Shown here piece after piece: positions 1 to 11,698 of a DNA stretch of 64,000 bases; positions within the stretch are counted from its first letter, which is position 1; each line of letters begins with the position of its first letter. Under the pieces are notes generated by a model. It had not been told where the DNA came from. It searched no databases and saw nothing but the letters and a program-made list of their open reading frames with translations. Made by a program: the position numbers and the translations under genes. Source of the DNA: Chamaecyparis obtusa (taxonomy: Eukaryota; Streptophyta; Pinopsida; Cupressales; Cupressaceae); the NCBI GenBank assembly GCA_027943335.1, contig BSBK01008849.1:383501-447500 (forward strand), in the 5' to 3' direction.

Positions 1-400
1 AAATAGCATCAACTACCTTTGGATTATAAGTCCTTAACTTCTGTCAAAAATGGGACGTCTTGGGTTTCAAAGGAATATGGTGTGTGAAATATCCTTCTCA
101 AAAATTCTTTAGATCGTCGTAGGACTAGGGAAAAACATATTTGTACTCTCTCAATAGCTTTATGAAGTGATTTCTTTCATCAACGTCATAGCATACCCCT
201 AATTTTACTAACTTAGGATTTTTCCCATCTCCAATGTTTACTTTTTCATATTCATCGGAAGGGATATCGTCTAATTTTTCAGCTTGATTTATGAAACAAT
301 CTCTTCTATCAAAAAAATTCTCAAGTTCTACCAATCCATTAGGTATATAATTTCCTTTGAGTTGGAGGACTCCTTTTGGAAAGCTAGTTTCTTTATTCAA
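1..400 (-). pseudogene. pre-RT linker and start of reverse transcriptase (gypsy element 1)
   Basis: Codons 400-125 encode a linker rich in acidic residues, ending LLREYKYVFP. The frame then meets a stop where Trp is expected and continues SYDDLKNF, and after a frame change IPLKPK and QKLRTYNP. That is the standard entry into gypsy RT (the FAWSYDDLK...HIPLKP...RQKLR..NP pattern). The catalytic YVDD region lies outside the window. This fixes the order protease - RNase H - RT. Confidence 0.75.
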
Positions 401-559
401 GTAGAATTCATGACATTCAGACTTTGAACCTTTGATTAATTAGTAGAAAACTTATCCAAACCCTACAAAAACTCATTTATGTGTGCATCATCTCTAAAGA
501 CTTGCTAGGATTGGGCATTGTCGGGCACACTAGGCATGTGTATTACTTCAATAGTATAA

Positions 560-1160
560 CAATTCTCAATGAATTTTGGATGTGGGATTAGCAGAGAAGT
601 TGATCCTACAAGAGCATCGGCTCTTGAGTTGTATTCTCTTGGGACATATTCAATTGAAAAGGCATCAGACCATTCTACTTTGTCCCATACTCAGTTTCTA
701 TAATGTTTCAGTCTCTCGTTCTTGAAAACAAATAAGTTTGTAACCTACTTTACAATTAGTTTTGCATCCCCACGAGCTTTGAGTATCTTAATACTTTTTT
801 TTTCACTTCCTCAAGCCCTAACAACAGAGCTTCATATTTTGTTGTATTGTTTGTATTCTCAAATTCAAGCTTGAATGAGGAACGGAATTTCTTTCCAAGA
901 GGAGAAATAAGTACCACACCCGCTCTCGATCCTGTTGTAGAAGAGTTTCCATCAAATTCAAGAACCCAATGGATGTCTTCATCTATAGATTCAGGACCTG
1001 CAACATCACTTTCAGGCATAATAACATAGTTAGCAAAATCTGTTTCCTGGTATAAGGTTTGGATTTGGGATCTTCTCAAGGAAAAATAGCATATTTGGAT
1101 TTGGCTTGAGGAAGAAAAGTGACTTTCTTTTTTCCTATAGGAACAATGGCTTGAGACCAA
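560..1160 (-). pseudogene. RNase H domain between protease and RT (gypsy element 1)
   Basis: The minus-strand reading contains WVLEFDGNSS, then NNTTKYEALLLGLE. After a frame change comes GDAKLIV, and later AFSIEYVPREYNSRADALV. These are the four acidic sites of an RNase H fold in order: Asp in FDGN, Glu in YEAL, Asp in GDAK and Asp in RADA. The TNNxxxYEA style matches the second, acquired (archaeal-type) RNase H of plant Tat elements rather than the ordinary gypsy RNase H. It sits upstream of the RT linker at 400-125, whereas the acquired domain of the second element in this window (14891) follows RT. Stops, including one after LIVK, make it non-functional. Confidence 0.75.
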
Positions 1161-1303
1161 TCCAATTTTATCTCACCACCTAAGTCCCTTCAAAAGGTTC
1201 GACTCGATAGAAATACATAACTGGTTGGGATGTCTGCAACTAAAATAGTCAGCTCCAATCTTTTTTCAAGGAAGGTTGCCAATGAGACTTGTGCATCCTT
1301 GAT

Positions 1304-1492
1304 CTAACTTACAAGTGGGACTTGCTTTGAATCCATAGAGTAGCATCTACCGAAAGTGACTGTCATAGGGAGATCCAATTCTTTGGCTATAGAAGAAGAC
1401 ATGATATTGTTGGAAGCACTAGAATCTATGATACAATTGTTCATTTTGAAACCATGAATAAACAAGGATACATAAGAAGGATCTAGTTTCAA
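1304..1492 (-). pseudogene. aspartic protease domain of gypsy element 1
   Basis: A 62-codon fragment carries the retropepsin signature: IIDSSASNNIMSS, where the usual catalytic triad D-S/T-G reads D-S-S, followed by the hydrophobic ELDLPMTVTFGRC stretch. The Gly to Ser change in the triad would be expected to disable the enzyme. It lies in a different frame from Gag and from the RNase H downstream, so at least two frameshifts separate them. It would normally cleave the Gag-Pol polyprotein. Confidence 0.75.
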
Positions 1493-1754
1493 TCTAGGAA
1501 TGGTAGCATAGGTTAGATTTTATACCTTCTTTTGTTTTGTTTTTGCCTTTTCAATTTCATGCTTTCCTTTTAAACATACATTATTATAATTTGTAAGAGA
1601 CAGATACAATGGAAGGGCCTTTAACATAATCAACCAACTTATCCAATTCATGAGGATTCATTTTTAAGTAATCCGCAGCGGAAATTTGAATTCTATAAGA
1701 TTTACAAAAATCAACTATGTTAAAGGGGATTTTAGGTTCAGACCTCTTCAAAAC

Positions 1755-3475
1755 TTAAACTTTCAGGGTGACCACCTTTTTCACTTTAGGAGTTTCATTG
1801 GCTTGACTTCTGCTATATTTTTCTTGTGGTGCAACTAAGGGCACAGTTTCCTGATTATTCGCCTTTCCTTCGTGTTGGCTTCTAGTCAAGACTAAACAAG
1901 AAGGATCCTCTAAAGTTATCAATATCTCACCACCTCTTTTGAAATCTAATTCGTACTCTAGATAGTAACTTACAGAATCACCAGGTATTTCAAAGGATAC
2001 ATCTTCAACGGTCAATTTTGTTGTAGCCTCCTTTTCATCTTCTAGTTGTTCATGCCGTACATTTTTAGGACATGTATCTCCCTCATGCTCATCTATGAGA
2101 TGAAAAATACACATATTTCTTTTGCCAGGTGGGGGTTCAATTTAAAGCCTTTTTTGTGCAGGAGGTAAGTTGAATTATTTTCTAGTATTTGGGATCCCTT
2201 GGTTTGGATATTTACGTGGAATATCTAGATAGGGAGTTGTAGTTTTATGCAACTATCATTTTATTGTTATCAAGTCATTCATTGGTGTCTGTATCACTGG
2301 GTCTAATGGTGATGAAGTAGAGGCCTGAGAACTGGGTGTTGGAACATCCTTTCTCCATTTTTCGGTTGTAATTAAATCATCTTCTAACTCAATGGAAAGT
2401 TCTTGAGTGGCATCTAGAGTTTTTGGTCTAGCTCTTTTCAAAGGAAAAGCGACATCAGGTGGCATAGCATTCAAAAAGAAACCCTTTTGGGTTTCATCAT
2501 TAGGTCTGCTTGCAGACAGAATCTTTAGAAGGGATTTGTTGAATCTTGCTATGAATTCTTGCATGGGCACTTGTACCTATTTCTTCATTTGACTCAACTG
2601 TATCAGGAGTGAGTTAGCATCATCATCTGATTTGAACCTAGCTTCAAAAGCCATTTTCATAGTGTTTTAGTCAGTGATTGATGCATGAGGTAGGTTATGG
2701 AACCAATCTAAGACTGCATCAGTCAGGGTCTAAACAAACAGCCTCACGGCCACATCTTGGATAGCTATGGCCAAAACTCCACATGCTATGTTAAAATTGT
2801 TTAAATGATCCTCAGAGGATTTCTTCCCATCCCCACTAAATTTGGGAAGAATATCTCGACCTTTAGGTAACTTTCCCAAATTTTCTCCTAGACTCAAAGG
2901 GCCTACAGCAACACCCCAGGGTTGATTTTGGGCCATGGAGGGGAAAATAATATTTTGTGGTTGTAGATTTATGAAAGAAGGCACCAAAGTTCTTGGTGAC
3001 ACCAAGGATTGAAATGAAAAATGTGTAGGAACTATCTTGGTGGGAGAATAAGGTCTACTAATTTTCTCTTACCACCTTTCTTTAGAGGGAGTTTGGGGTT
3101 TAAAGTCAAGTCTTGACAAGTCTTCAAAATATGTGTCTATTAGACCTTTTTCCTAGTCCCCTCTAGTGTATCTCTTATCAAAACTTTGATTTAGTTGGCT
3201 CCAGCTATTATGTTTATAGAAATGGTTTCATGGGAAATAGGTATTCCCCTTAATATTTCACCAATTTCTTCCTCTCTTTCAAGAACTTGTTCAACCTGAA
3301 GATATTGTCGATTATTTCTTCTATTTACCCAAGCACATGTGTTAAGGTATGAAATGAGGTCTTCTTGTGTGTCTTGGAAACCCAAATTTGGTTGTAACAT
3401 AGGTTTCTCATTCACAATAGGCAAAACCATTTTACCATAGCATATGAATATCTGATTCCCCAGTAGAGTCGCCAA
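1755..3475 (-). pseudogene. gag of gypsy element 1 (broken)
   Basis: The capsid/nucleocapsid gene of the retrotransposon. Positions 3475-3191 give an N-terminal stretch in one frame. Positions 3005-1755 share another frame, interrupted by stops near 2727, 2655 and 2580. That frame shows the retrotransposon Gag signature, with a DWFHNLP motif and a downstream EARFKSDDD segment. It is followed by the PMQEFIARFNKSLL region and an acidic C-terminal part. Near 2110-2060 there is a CX2HX4HX4C motif, a CCHC zinc knuckle in which the second cysteine has become histidine. The first in-frame ATG-like start is uncertain because the N-terminal part is in another frame. It would act as cytoplasmic virus-like-particle protein if intact; here it cannot be. 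Confidence 0.8.
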
Positions 3476-3479
3476 AAAC

Positions 3480-4500
3480 TGTTAGTGAACAGTTTTTCCC
3501 TTTCTAAAATTAATTTAGTTGATTCTCATAAAAATGAAAAAAAATATTACAACACTAACAATTGAGTTTCTATAATAGAAAACTCTCTCCAGTTTTTCAA
3601 GGTGTAGATACCTTTCTAGAAGTTATTCAATCTAATCTTATTGCAAAAGAATATAATTCATGGGTATTTTTAACCAAAAAATACGAAGGTAAAACACTCA
3701 ATTCATGAATGTGCAATCTTAAAAACCATTCAAATCTGATGACAATAACTATCCACATGATTATAACTAATAATATTTAATGACTCATCTTTGTTGCTTT
3801 AGATAAAAACAAACCCATATGACAAAATAAAGCACCTTACATATAATCTATTTCCATAGGAAAATGAACCATATGCATTAATGAACTATAATATTCACCA
3901 CTCAGACAGCCTTGTATATAAACCCGTAAGATTATGTATATATTTCATCATATCAGTTTATCAAAAATGAAAGCATAGATATCTAAAAATTAGTTTCTAA
4001 TATCTCATAGAGCCGACCTTAAATCAATTTTTAGTTTTCTACATAAATAGCTACGCAACACTAGAAATAACCATAGTTAAAATTACTCCACCAAGAGTAG
4101 ATAGTTTTCAGTTATCATAACCAACTTCAAAGCATAAAAGGAAAGAAATTGAACTATGGCGTCTAGCTCCTACTAAGTGTGTACAAGTGTCCATGACCCC
4201 TAAGATGGCGAAATAGAAACCAGTCGAGCGAATTTCTATTTTTCATAAGCAGAAGTAAATGCAAAGATGATCTGTTGATGTGGAAACAAAAGGTATGTGA
4301 TCATTTGCTTCCATACTTCTTTATCTTTACGAATATGTGTGACATTCTCATCATGCATCTCCAAGTGCTTCTGATTGATTATCAGCATCGTCTCCCTCCA
4401 GGCAATCTTGGAGAATTCTTGTTCAACTAGTATCTTTGCTTCCTTCAACTCATCGAATTTCACCTGCAGATATTTAACAATTTCTTCACCTAGCCTGATT
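3480..4500 (-). repeat. putative 5' LTR of gypsy element 1 (outer edge not located)
   Basis: The plus strand shows TGTTAGTGAACAG starting at 3480. On the element's strand this reads as an LTR ending in ...CTAACA directly before the leader/primer-binding region. I could not find the matching TG start on the outer side, so the right border is a guess. No cellular gene is visible here; a 75-codon minus ORF at 4463-4236 resembles nothing I know. Confidence 0.3.
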
Positions 4501-4523
4501 AGATTCTCTTATGTTTTATCACA

Positions 4524-5492
4524 TTGCTTGAAGAAAGTTATCTTTCTTCCAATACGTTTTATCCCATCACAAAGAAGAATCATGCAATTCAAAGGTTGGC
4601 AAATGATTTGCTTGCTCTCAAAAAGAAAATAGCTCAAGGTATGTTCTTTGTTCCTCACAAGGATGTAGAAAGGACACCCCTTCCAACTATTTCTCATAGT
4701 CCTGCCATTGAGAATCAACAAAGATTAGTTTCATAATCAAAGAAGTTTTCTATTGAGGCACCATCAATAAAGGCAACAACAAAGCATTCTGAATACGAGG
4801 CTGGTGATCTTGTTATTCTCTTCCAGGAAAAAGAAGAAAAATTAGTTGGTGACTCTTATTTCTAGTTCACATGGTCTCAGAAAGTCATTGATGAAAATCA
4901 GAAAGATGAAATTCATTCTTCCAATGTTCAAGCAAATGAAGATGATCATTTTGTTAGACATGAAAATATGAGAATGCATGAAGGTCTCAGTCAAGCTGAA
5001 AATAGTGCATCTTCATTTCAAGGTCATGAATTTGAACGAGTGTTGCATGAAAATTTTACCCCAAAACTTGATGACAATCTTGTCATGAACATCATAAGGG
5101 AATTTTATTCAAATATTGAAGACAATTCTCTTATGTCTAAAGTTTGTAACTAGGATGATGTAGAAGGAAGCAATGAGGTAACCTATCCTGATCAGCTTGA
5201 GAATGTCATTATTGATGAGCTAGTCAAGCAAGATACAACATGCAAGAAAAGTTTATTCTTTGTACAATCAATGGGATGTCCAATAAGACATATGGCTTGG
5301 TTGGAGGCTAATGGACAGCTAGATATTCCACATGTACTTGAACATGAAGATACAATTGAAGAAAAGGCTAAACATACATTTCCAGTTCAACAGGAGCCAT
5401 TTCAATTCATGGACCTATCTTGGAGAAGCAGTACATATGACTCATCTCAAAAAGGTGAAATTATTCATCTCTTCCAAGAGGTGTTACATTAG
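4524..5492 (+). pseudogene. eroded ORF of unknown family, 323 codons with three in-frame stops
   Basis: One frame stays open over 323 codons except for stops at about 4734, 4866 and 5151, and ends at 5490-5492. The product is hydrophilic and acidic, with no membrane segment or recognisable catalytic motif. Notable short strings are YEAGDLVILFQEKEE, EFYSNIEDNS and MDLSWRSSTYD. The low stop density suggests it was coding until fairly recently. The surroundings are repeat DNA, so the likeliest origin is an accessory or polyprotein-terminal part of a plus-strand retroelement, but I do not recognise it. No start codon can be defended. Confidence 0.35.
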
Positions 5493-6762
5493 GCATTGAC
5501 GTCATTGTTCCAGTGGTTTGTTCTCCATCTATACAAGGTTTCCTGTAAACATGCAAGGTACTGCAAGTTGCTGAAAAAAGGTAGCTATTTTATTGAACCA
5601 GTAAATGGTTTCATCTGAAAAGTTGCATTGTTGGCTAGTTTTAATTAGGTAGGTTTTTCTTTGTTTTCAATAAGTGCATTTGCACAAGTTTGTTCTAGGT
5701 TTTCTTTGTGTCGGTCACGTCATTCTTTTTGAGTCTTTTTTGTTTTTAGTCGCCTGACTCTATAGCCCAATGCAGTGGATAAAGGCACTTAGAGAACTGG
5801 ATTCTATGTCACTCTTTGTTTCCAAGAACAAACGAGTAACATTCCCCAAACATAACCAGTTGTTATCCTGCATTTTGTGACCACAAAATGTAGGTAACGG
5901 TACAAAACTCCTGAACTTAGTTTCATGCTTCTCTATGTTGATTAACTATTTAATTAGTCAATATTGATCGATCAGTTGATCTCAATATGATTAGTGAATC
6001 CTTTTGTTGAAGGTTTTCGTCAAGTCTTTTTTCATTTTTTCAATTTGTCTTCCTATACTTGATTTTTTAATCCTTTGGTGTCCTTTAGTGTGTTTTCGAG
6101 TGTGTTTTTAGTTGTTTTTGGTCTTTTTGTTTCGTCCAATCTCTTGCTTTCAGTTTTCCCTTCGATTTGATCTGTTGTAGGGCTTAATCGGACTTGTCAA
6201 TCAAAAGATATGGTCATATAAGTTCCCAAAAAGTGGACTCTCCAAGCTTAACTGCATATTTAAAAAAATAGATATTATTTTCTATAGTTGAGTTGCACTT
6301 TTTGAAAAATATAACATAAATTCAATTTATGTTATGTTTTTAAGTTACTTTATCACTAAAATTTATCACTTAAGTGATTATAGTGCACTTTATGTTATAT
6401 TTTGATGTTGAGTTGCTTTTAAATATTTCACTTAAGTGACTTTATTACTTTATAGTTCTATTTTAATGTTGAGATTTATTTTATGTTTTAAATCAACATA
6501 TAAGTTAATATTGCTTTATAAAATAATGTTTGCGCATTATATATTCATATATTTAGTGTAAATAGTTATTTTGGACCCCTTAAGTGATATTACACTCAAG
6601 ATTTAATTAGACATGTGCTAAATTGTTCACTTAAGTTGTGTATAGCAACAAGATATCTATAATTTCCTACTTTTATGTAATTGCATCTCTAGAGTCCACT
6701 TTACATGTGTAAAGGCTAAAAACTTGTAAAAAGCATGTCATTGCATATATATGCAATCTCCT
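5493..6762. other. AT-rich repeat-derived DNA, no gene seen
   Basis: AT-rich sequence without a supported coding region. A stretch around 6300-6480 repeats 'ttatgtta' and 'cacttaagtgat'-like words several times, suggesting an old LTR or simple-sequence expansion. No boundaries were found. Confidence 0.4.
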
Positions 6763-6966
6763 CTAGAGAGTGAGATTTGCATATAAAGTGAAAAATAAAA
6801 CGTGTAATTGCATCTAGAGAGTGAGATTTGCATATAAAGTGAAAAATAAAACATGTAATTGCACCTAGAGAGTGAGATTTGCATATAAAGTGAAAAATAA
6901 AACATGTAATTGCATCTAGAGAGTGAGATTTGCATATAAAGTGAAAAACATGACATGTACATGCAC
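6763..6966. repeat. tandem array, 51-bp unit x4
   Basis: Four copies begin at 6763, 6814, 6865 and 6916, each starting CTAGAGAGTGAGATTTGCAT. Copies 1 to 3 are nearly identical, and the fourth diverges at its end. The unit is exactly 17 codons, which creates long but spurious minus-strand ORFs. Much more diverged relatives (words like acatgtatatgcat followed by aagagt and ttttggct) continue downstream to about 7500 at irregular spacing. Confidence 0.85.
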
Positions 6967-8542
6967 TCCAAGAGTGCGTTTTGGCTAGGAGGTCATATTT
7001 GAGACAAAAATATGCCAAAATATGCCATGTGTATGCACTCCAAGAGTGTGATTTTAGAAAAGGGCATCAAAACATGCAAAAATATTACATGTTATTGCAT
7101 CCCAAGACTCTATTTTTGCTGAAGAATGCATTTGAGACTTAAAACATGCCAAAATAAAACATGTATATGCATGCTAAGAGTCTAATTTTGGCTGGGAAAT
7201 TTCTTCCAAGTCATTTACATGCAAAAATGTTACATGTATAGCATCTAAAGGTTGCATTTTGGCTTTATATCATTCACAAATGCATTTTCAACCAAGAATA
7301 ACACATGCATATGCATCTTGAGAGTATATTTTAGCTAGAAGTCATCATTTAAGCTATAAACACTCAAAAAACATTGCATGTTATAGCATTGAGAGACTGC
7401 ATTTTTGGTTGAGAGTCTCAACAAAAGGATTTGTTTGTAAAATAAACCATGCACATGAATCTCTAGAGTCTGTTTTTACCTCCATATGCATTCGTCATCC
7501 TTCCAAGAACAAGTTTTGTGCATTCTCAGCTAAGAACAACTCATGCAAGGGCATCATTTGAATGCATTTCTCATCAAAAATGCCCAGCAAGCTTGTTCTT
7601 GGTAAATCATTTTGCTTTGGAAGGTTTTTGCAAGTTGTTTTTGATCAAATGCATATAAAAACATGGCATGTTGTTGCATCTTGAGATCATTATTTGAAAC
7701 TTGGAAATGGTCAAAGGTTTTTGAGTTGTTGGATTCAAATACACTTCAAGAGTCTAATTTTGGAGAAAACAAAGTCATTTCAACTTCTATTTCTTCCATT
7801 TTTGGCTCATTGAGCTCCAAGTAAGTGAATGTATTTATTTTTGCTTATGTGTTTCACTTATTTTCTGACATTTTTGCATTATATGGCTCATTTTTACCCA
7901 TTTGTTCAAGTGCAGCCCATGTATTTTGTATTTTGTGTTTCAATAAGTTGAAATCTTCTCTTAGCCAATGCATAAAAATCATCCAACACTCAAAAATGGA
8001 TTTGCATGTAGAAGAATTTATTCAAGTTTGTCATGTTTGAATCAATAGCAAGAGGTATGTTTTTGTTTTTGTTTTTATTTTCTTGCTTGTTTGTTGCTTG
8101 TGTTGTTTCATTTTTTGAACAAAGTTGAAGTCATTCCCTCAATAATGAAAGTGCATACATGCTTTCTTCATTTATGCCAATTCATCCTTCATTCCCCAAC
8201 ACATGTGATTGCATCTTCCAAGCTCATTACATGTAAAAATGTGTCATTTTCACTACATGTAATTACCTCTAAAGAACCCAATTTCGATCAAAGGTCACTC
8301 TTTTAGATACCAAAATTATCATTTACACATATCCATGTACTTCCAACTTGCATTATTGACCATACAAACAAAGCCCCACATGAAATCCATCTCCATACGT
8401 CCGATTTTACTTCTATTTGCCCACATACATGTGCTATTTGTTTCATTTCCATCCAACACATGTGTTCTATGAGTATCTAATCAATTCTCCAAACACCTTG
8501 TTCTCATAGATCTATCATTGTAAACCAAATCCTAACCCTCTC
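6967..8542. other. degenerate repeats, no gene seen
   Basis: The sequence is dominated by loosely spaced repeats of 'gcat..caagagt..' and 'ttttggct' words related to the 51-bp array. Short ORFs such as 7825-8040 have repeat-like composition and no recognisable domain. Confidence 0.4.
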
Positions 8543-9175
8543 ATGGATCTAATCTTCAAAAATAATGTATCTACCCTTTGGAATTTCCATGTTGCAGCAC
8601 AGGATATGTCAGCACCATCAAAATTCAAAGGAACGATGAAATATCAATATGACAAAGAGTTGGCTCATACCAAAGCCTCACTTGTTTCATCAACTCTTGA
8701 TCAACTCTCAGATACAGACATTGGGTATGTTGACATGACCAATTTCTTGCAAAGGCTCGACAAAGTCCAGGGAATGGAAAAGCTTTTGGCAAAGCTACAA
8801 GGGGATCTGGAGAGCTGTCAAACAGTAGAAGTGGACATCACCAACAATCTCAGGCAAATAGGATGCAAGGTTCTTACCAAAAATGATAACCTCTTCACTG
8901 AAGAAGAAATTATTACAGAATACACCAACAGAGTTAATGTTGATTTTGATTCTGGAGAATTTGGAGCATAGATGGTGAACCAATTTTCTGCATATAAATG
9001 TGTGGCAAAACACTTAATAGAGTCTCTTGCAGATAATTACAAAATTTTAAAATCAATACATATGAATGTAATCATGGTTGAAGCCATTTTAGAGACAATG
9101 AAGATTCCAGATCTTCATATGGTTCATGATTGTATTGCCAAATATAAGGCCTTCCTTGACTATTCCAAGGATTGA
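8543..9175 (+). pseudogene. unidentified ORF, 211 codons with one in-frame TAG
   Basis: A single frame runs from an ATG at 8543 to a stop at 9173-9175, with one amber stop at 8969-8971. The first part has a heptad-like leucine/charged segment (FLQRLDKVQGMEKLLAKL) that could form a coiled coil. The last part contains more amphipathic helix-like sequence. There is no signal peptide, membrane segment or known catalytic motif. A TATA-like sequence (TATAAAAGGA at 9361) follows about 190 bp downstream, consistent with the ORF being the tail of a retroelement next to its 3' LTR. That is inference; I do not recognise the protein. Confidence 0.35.
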
Positions 9176-9360
9176 TTCACCTTTCTTCACCTTTTCATTC
9201 TTTTTAGATTGGAGAAGATGAATTTCATGCAATGCAATTACATGTAATTCGATTGCATGTTCTCATGACATGTAATCCAATAATTCTTCTCACCTAGTTT
9301 TACCAGGTCAAAGTGGTTGAGTTGCTCCCACTTTTTCCTCCTTTTTCTCATTTCTTTTCA

Positions 9361-10250
9361 TATAAAAGGAATGCTTCTCTCATTGTAAAATCCATCTTTA
9401 TTTTATGCGAGAAATCTCTGCCAAACTTGTGCAAGCATAACTGTGATTGTGTAGTACTATTTTGGAGAAAAATAAATAGAAAGAAACAATTGGAGCTGAA
9501 GCTTTGACTAAGTGCGATTGTGGTGAATCAAATTGGAAGTTGTGACTACAATTTGGTTTTATTGTCTTTATATTTATGTGATTCTTGTGTTTTATTAAGA
9601 GAAAAGTGAATATCAGAAACAATCGGAGCCAAAGTTGTGACTACGAGCGGTTGTGGTAATATAAAACTAGAATTTGTGACTGTAGGTTATATTCCCAACT
9701 TATTTTCATGCACTTTATTAGAATAGTTAGAAAGTCTCTACTTCTAGAAGTTTGTGTGCTCCAATGGTAGAGGTATTTCTTATAGAATAGATAAATAGGT
9801 CTTAGAGCCAAGTCGGTATGCATTTCAATCAGCCTGTGAGTTGGTGTTGGTTGATCAGTATCATTGTTTCCAACTTTAGATACAAGTGTAGTTTAGATAT
9901 TAAAGTGTTTCCCATTACTCGTTCTTTTGGTAAGTGGATTCCTTCTTGAAAGATAAGAAGAAGGAATATTTGTAACATTCTATTTTGATAATCTCTTAAC
10001 TTATTTCTTACCTTGAGTTGATCCAAGTAACGGTGAGAGGGGGATCCTTCCCTTTAAGGTAGGAGAGACATTGTCTCATACGTTGTGGTTGGTATCCCTA
10101 TTTTGTAACTGAATTTTTCCCCAAAACTGTCAATTGCAAAATATCCACCCAACAAGTTGAAGGAGAAAATAGATAGAGTTTTGGTTACACTAATTCACCT
10201 CCCCCCTCTCAGTTTCATCTAGCATTAACACACAAACAAATCCTAGCAAA
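9361..10250 (+). repeat. possible LTR fragment with internal 132-bp-spaced duplication
   Basis: A TATAAAAGGA box at 9361 is followed by two related ~73-bp segments, about 9484-9556 and 9616-9688. Each has the order 'aaacaat.ggagc', 'gcg.ttgtgg' and 'ttgtgact'. The stretch ends near 10200 with a pyrimidine tract of the kind seen at LTR/internal junctions. LTR edges were not proven, and no gene is present. Confidence 0.3.
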
Positions 10251-10299
10251 CATATTAGGGAATTCTTTGCAAGCTTCATAGAGATCGCTCACAACGAAA

Positions 10300-10635
10300 C
10301 ATACCTCATGTGGTTGTTTCATCAAAGTCTAGTGAGACCAGCAATGGAATGGTTCTCGCATCTACCTCATCGCATTAAAAAATCATCACCCACTTCCATC
10401 ATAACATAGAGTGAAAATTTAGTATCAAGGACCTCTCTGACACAAAATAGAAAGAGGGTGAATCCTTCTCCAACTTCTTACAAAGATGGAGAAGTATAGC
10501 TAATCAAATTCTGTATAATGTTCCTGAGAAAGATCTCATCGTCATGTTCTCGGATAACCTCATCTTGGACATGGCTTGCACACTCAAATTATAAATCACC
10601 CAAACTTTCAAAGAATTGATTGAGAAGGGAATGTG
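10300..10635 (+). pseudogene. gag core of gypsy element 2 (broken)
   Basis: Translation from 10311 gives MWLFHQSLVRPAMEWFSHLP, a clear retrotransposon Gag segment. After a frame change it continues EGESFSNFLQRWRSIANQ, then VPEKDLIVMFSDNL and TFKELIEKG. Stops occur after SIIT, in DTK*KEG, and after LKL. The C-terminal proline-rich linker is not readable, and 10640-11040 shows no convincing coding. Confidence 0.8.
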
Positions 10636-11046
10636 ATGCAAGTAATTAAAAATCAAAAGGGGAATACTTTCTAACCATAACTAATATAATACCACAAAAC
10701 CTCCCATGAAAAAACCATGTGGTGTAATAAAAAAATGTCACCAATGATGTCATCACAAATGTGAAAATGGTCAATTACATCCAACCTAAACTCAGTCTAA
10801 AAGTGGCACATGTGCAAATTTGAACCCTAGTAACATACCTATGAAAAATGCACAAATGACCAACTTATCACAATCCAACACATAATGACCTTTAAGACAT
10901 CCATTCCCAAAATGAGAATACACATCATTGGGAGAACCCATCAAATCAACACTAAAGAATTTAATCCAAATGAATTTGATCGCTTTTCTTGAGATAAGAG
11001 AATTTGAGCATAGTGTTGTTAAACCTAAATGGTGCAAGGATAATAA

Positions 11047-11160
11047 TTTTTGCAAATACCATTGAGTTAAAGGTCATAAGACATCAAATTATTATAGGCT
11101 CATGAACATAATACAAGATCTCATCGAAAAGGGTCAAATTGATGTCAAAAATGCAAAGCC
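11047..11160 (+). pseudogene. zinc-knuckle-like Gag/Pol junction remnant
   Basis: The frame reads KYH, a stop, then GHKTSNYYRLMNIIQDLIEK. This matches the CxxH...GHxTxxCxxLxxxIQDLI pattern found before the protease in Tat-type elements. The expected second cysteine is a tyrosine here. Confidence 0.6.
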
Positions 11161-11698
11161 AAGGTAGAACACAGATCATACACTCTTTAAATATCCCTTG
11201 CAAATTCATAATAAAGGGAAAGCCCCTATGTTTGATAACCAATCCAATCAAACCATGTATATCCTTCATCATATAATGTGATAAATTGCATCAACCCAGC
11301 CAATGACAAAATCGCAACTATCACTATAAAAGGCAACAACTTTGATTGTGTTGTAACCACTTGTCATTCCAAGGTTGTCCTATAAGGGGCACCTTCAACT
11401 TCCTGCTACACCTCCTAATCCACAATACAATCTGTTGGATCACCTCAAGCACACACCTATCCATATATCCATTTTTTAGCCCTTGTGCATATCCCCATTG
11501 CACAAGAAACCCTTGGATCAAGCCCTTCAAAATGTAGTTGTCTCAAGGGACATAACCCCCAAACAATTTCAAATGATACTTAACTAAATCACCTCCCAAA
11601 AGTGTGCTACATTCACAGATCATGATGTACCCCCACATAAGCCTCTATCTAATGATCCTTTCAATCTACAAATGCAAGTGTACAAACACACAATCTAA

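Larger units (their letters stand above)
1..3478 (-). mobile_element. Ty3/gypsy (Tat-like) LTR retrotransposon, 5' half, decayed
   Basis: Read on the minus strand, this stretch gives Gag, a zinc knuckle, protease, an RNase H domain, then the pre-RT linker and first residues of RT, before running off the left edge. Many stops and frame changes show that it is dead. The motif reading GGCGACTCTACTGGGG just inside position 3478 resembles the conserved leader next to the 5' LTR of plant Tat/Ogre-like elements (recalled family knowledge). Integrase and the 3' LTR would lie left of the window. The unusual point is the RNase H upstream of RT. Assignment to Ty3/gypsy is firm; the exact lineage is less so. 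Confidence 0.85.

Noticed and set aside
6716..7018. 100-aa and 77-aa repetitive minus-strand ORFs
   Set aside because: They are translations of the 51-bp tandem array (17-codon period), not genes.
6763..7500. CRISPR-like repeat-spacer array
   Set aside because: Direct tandem repeat without unique spacers, in a plant nuclear context. Not CRISPR.
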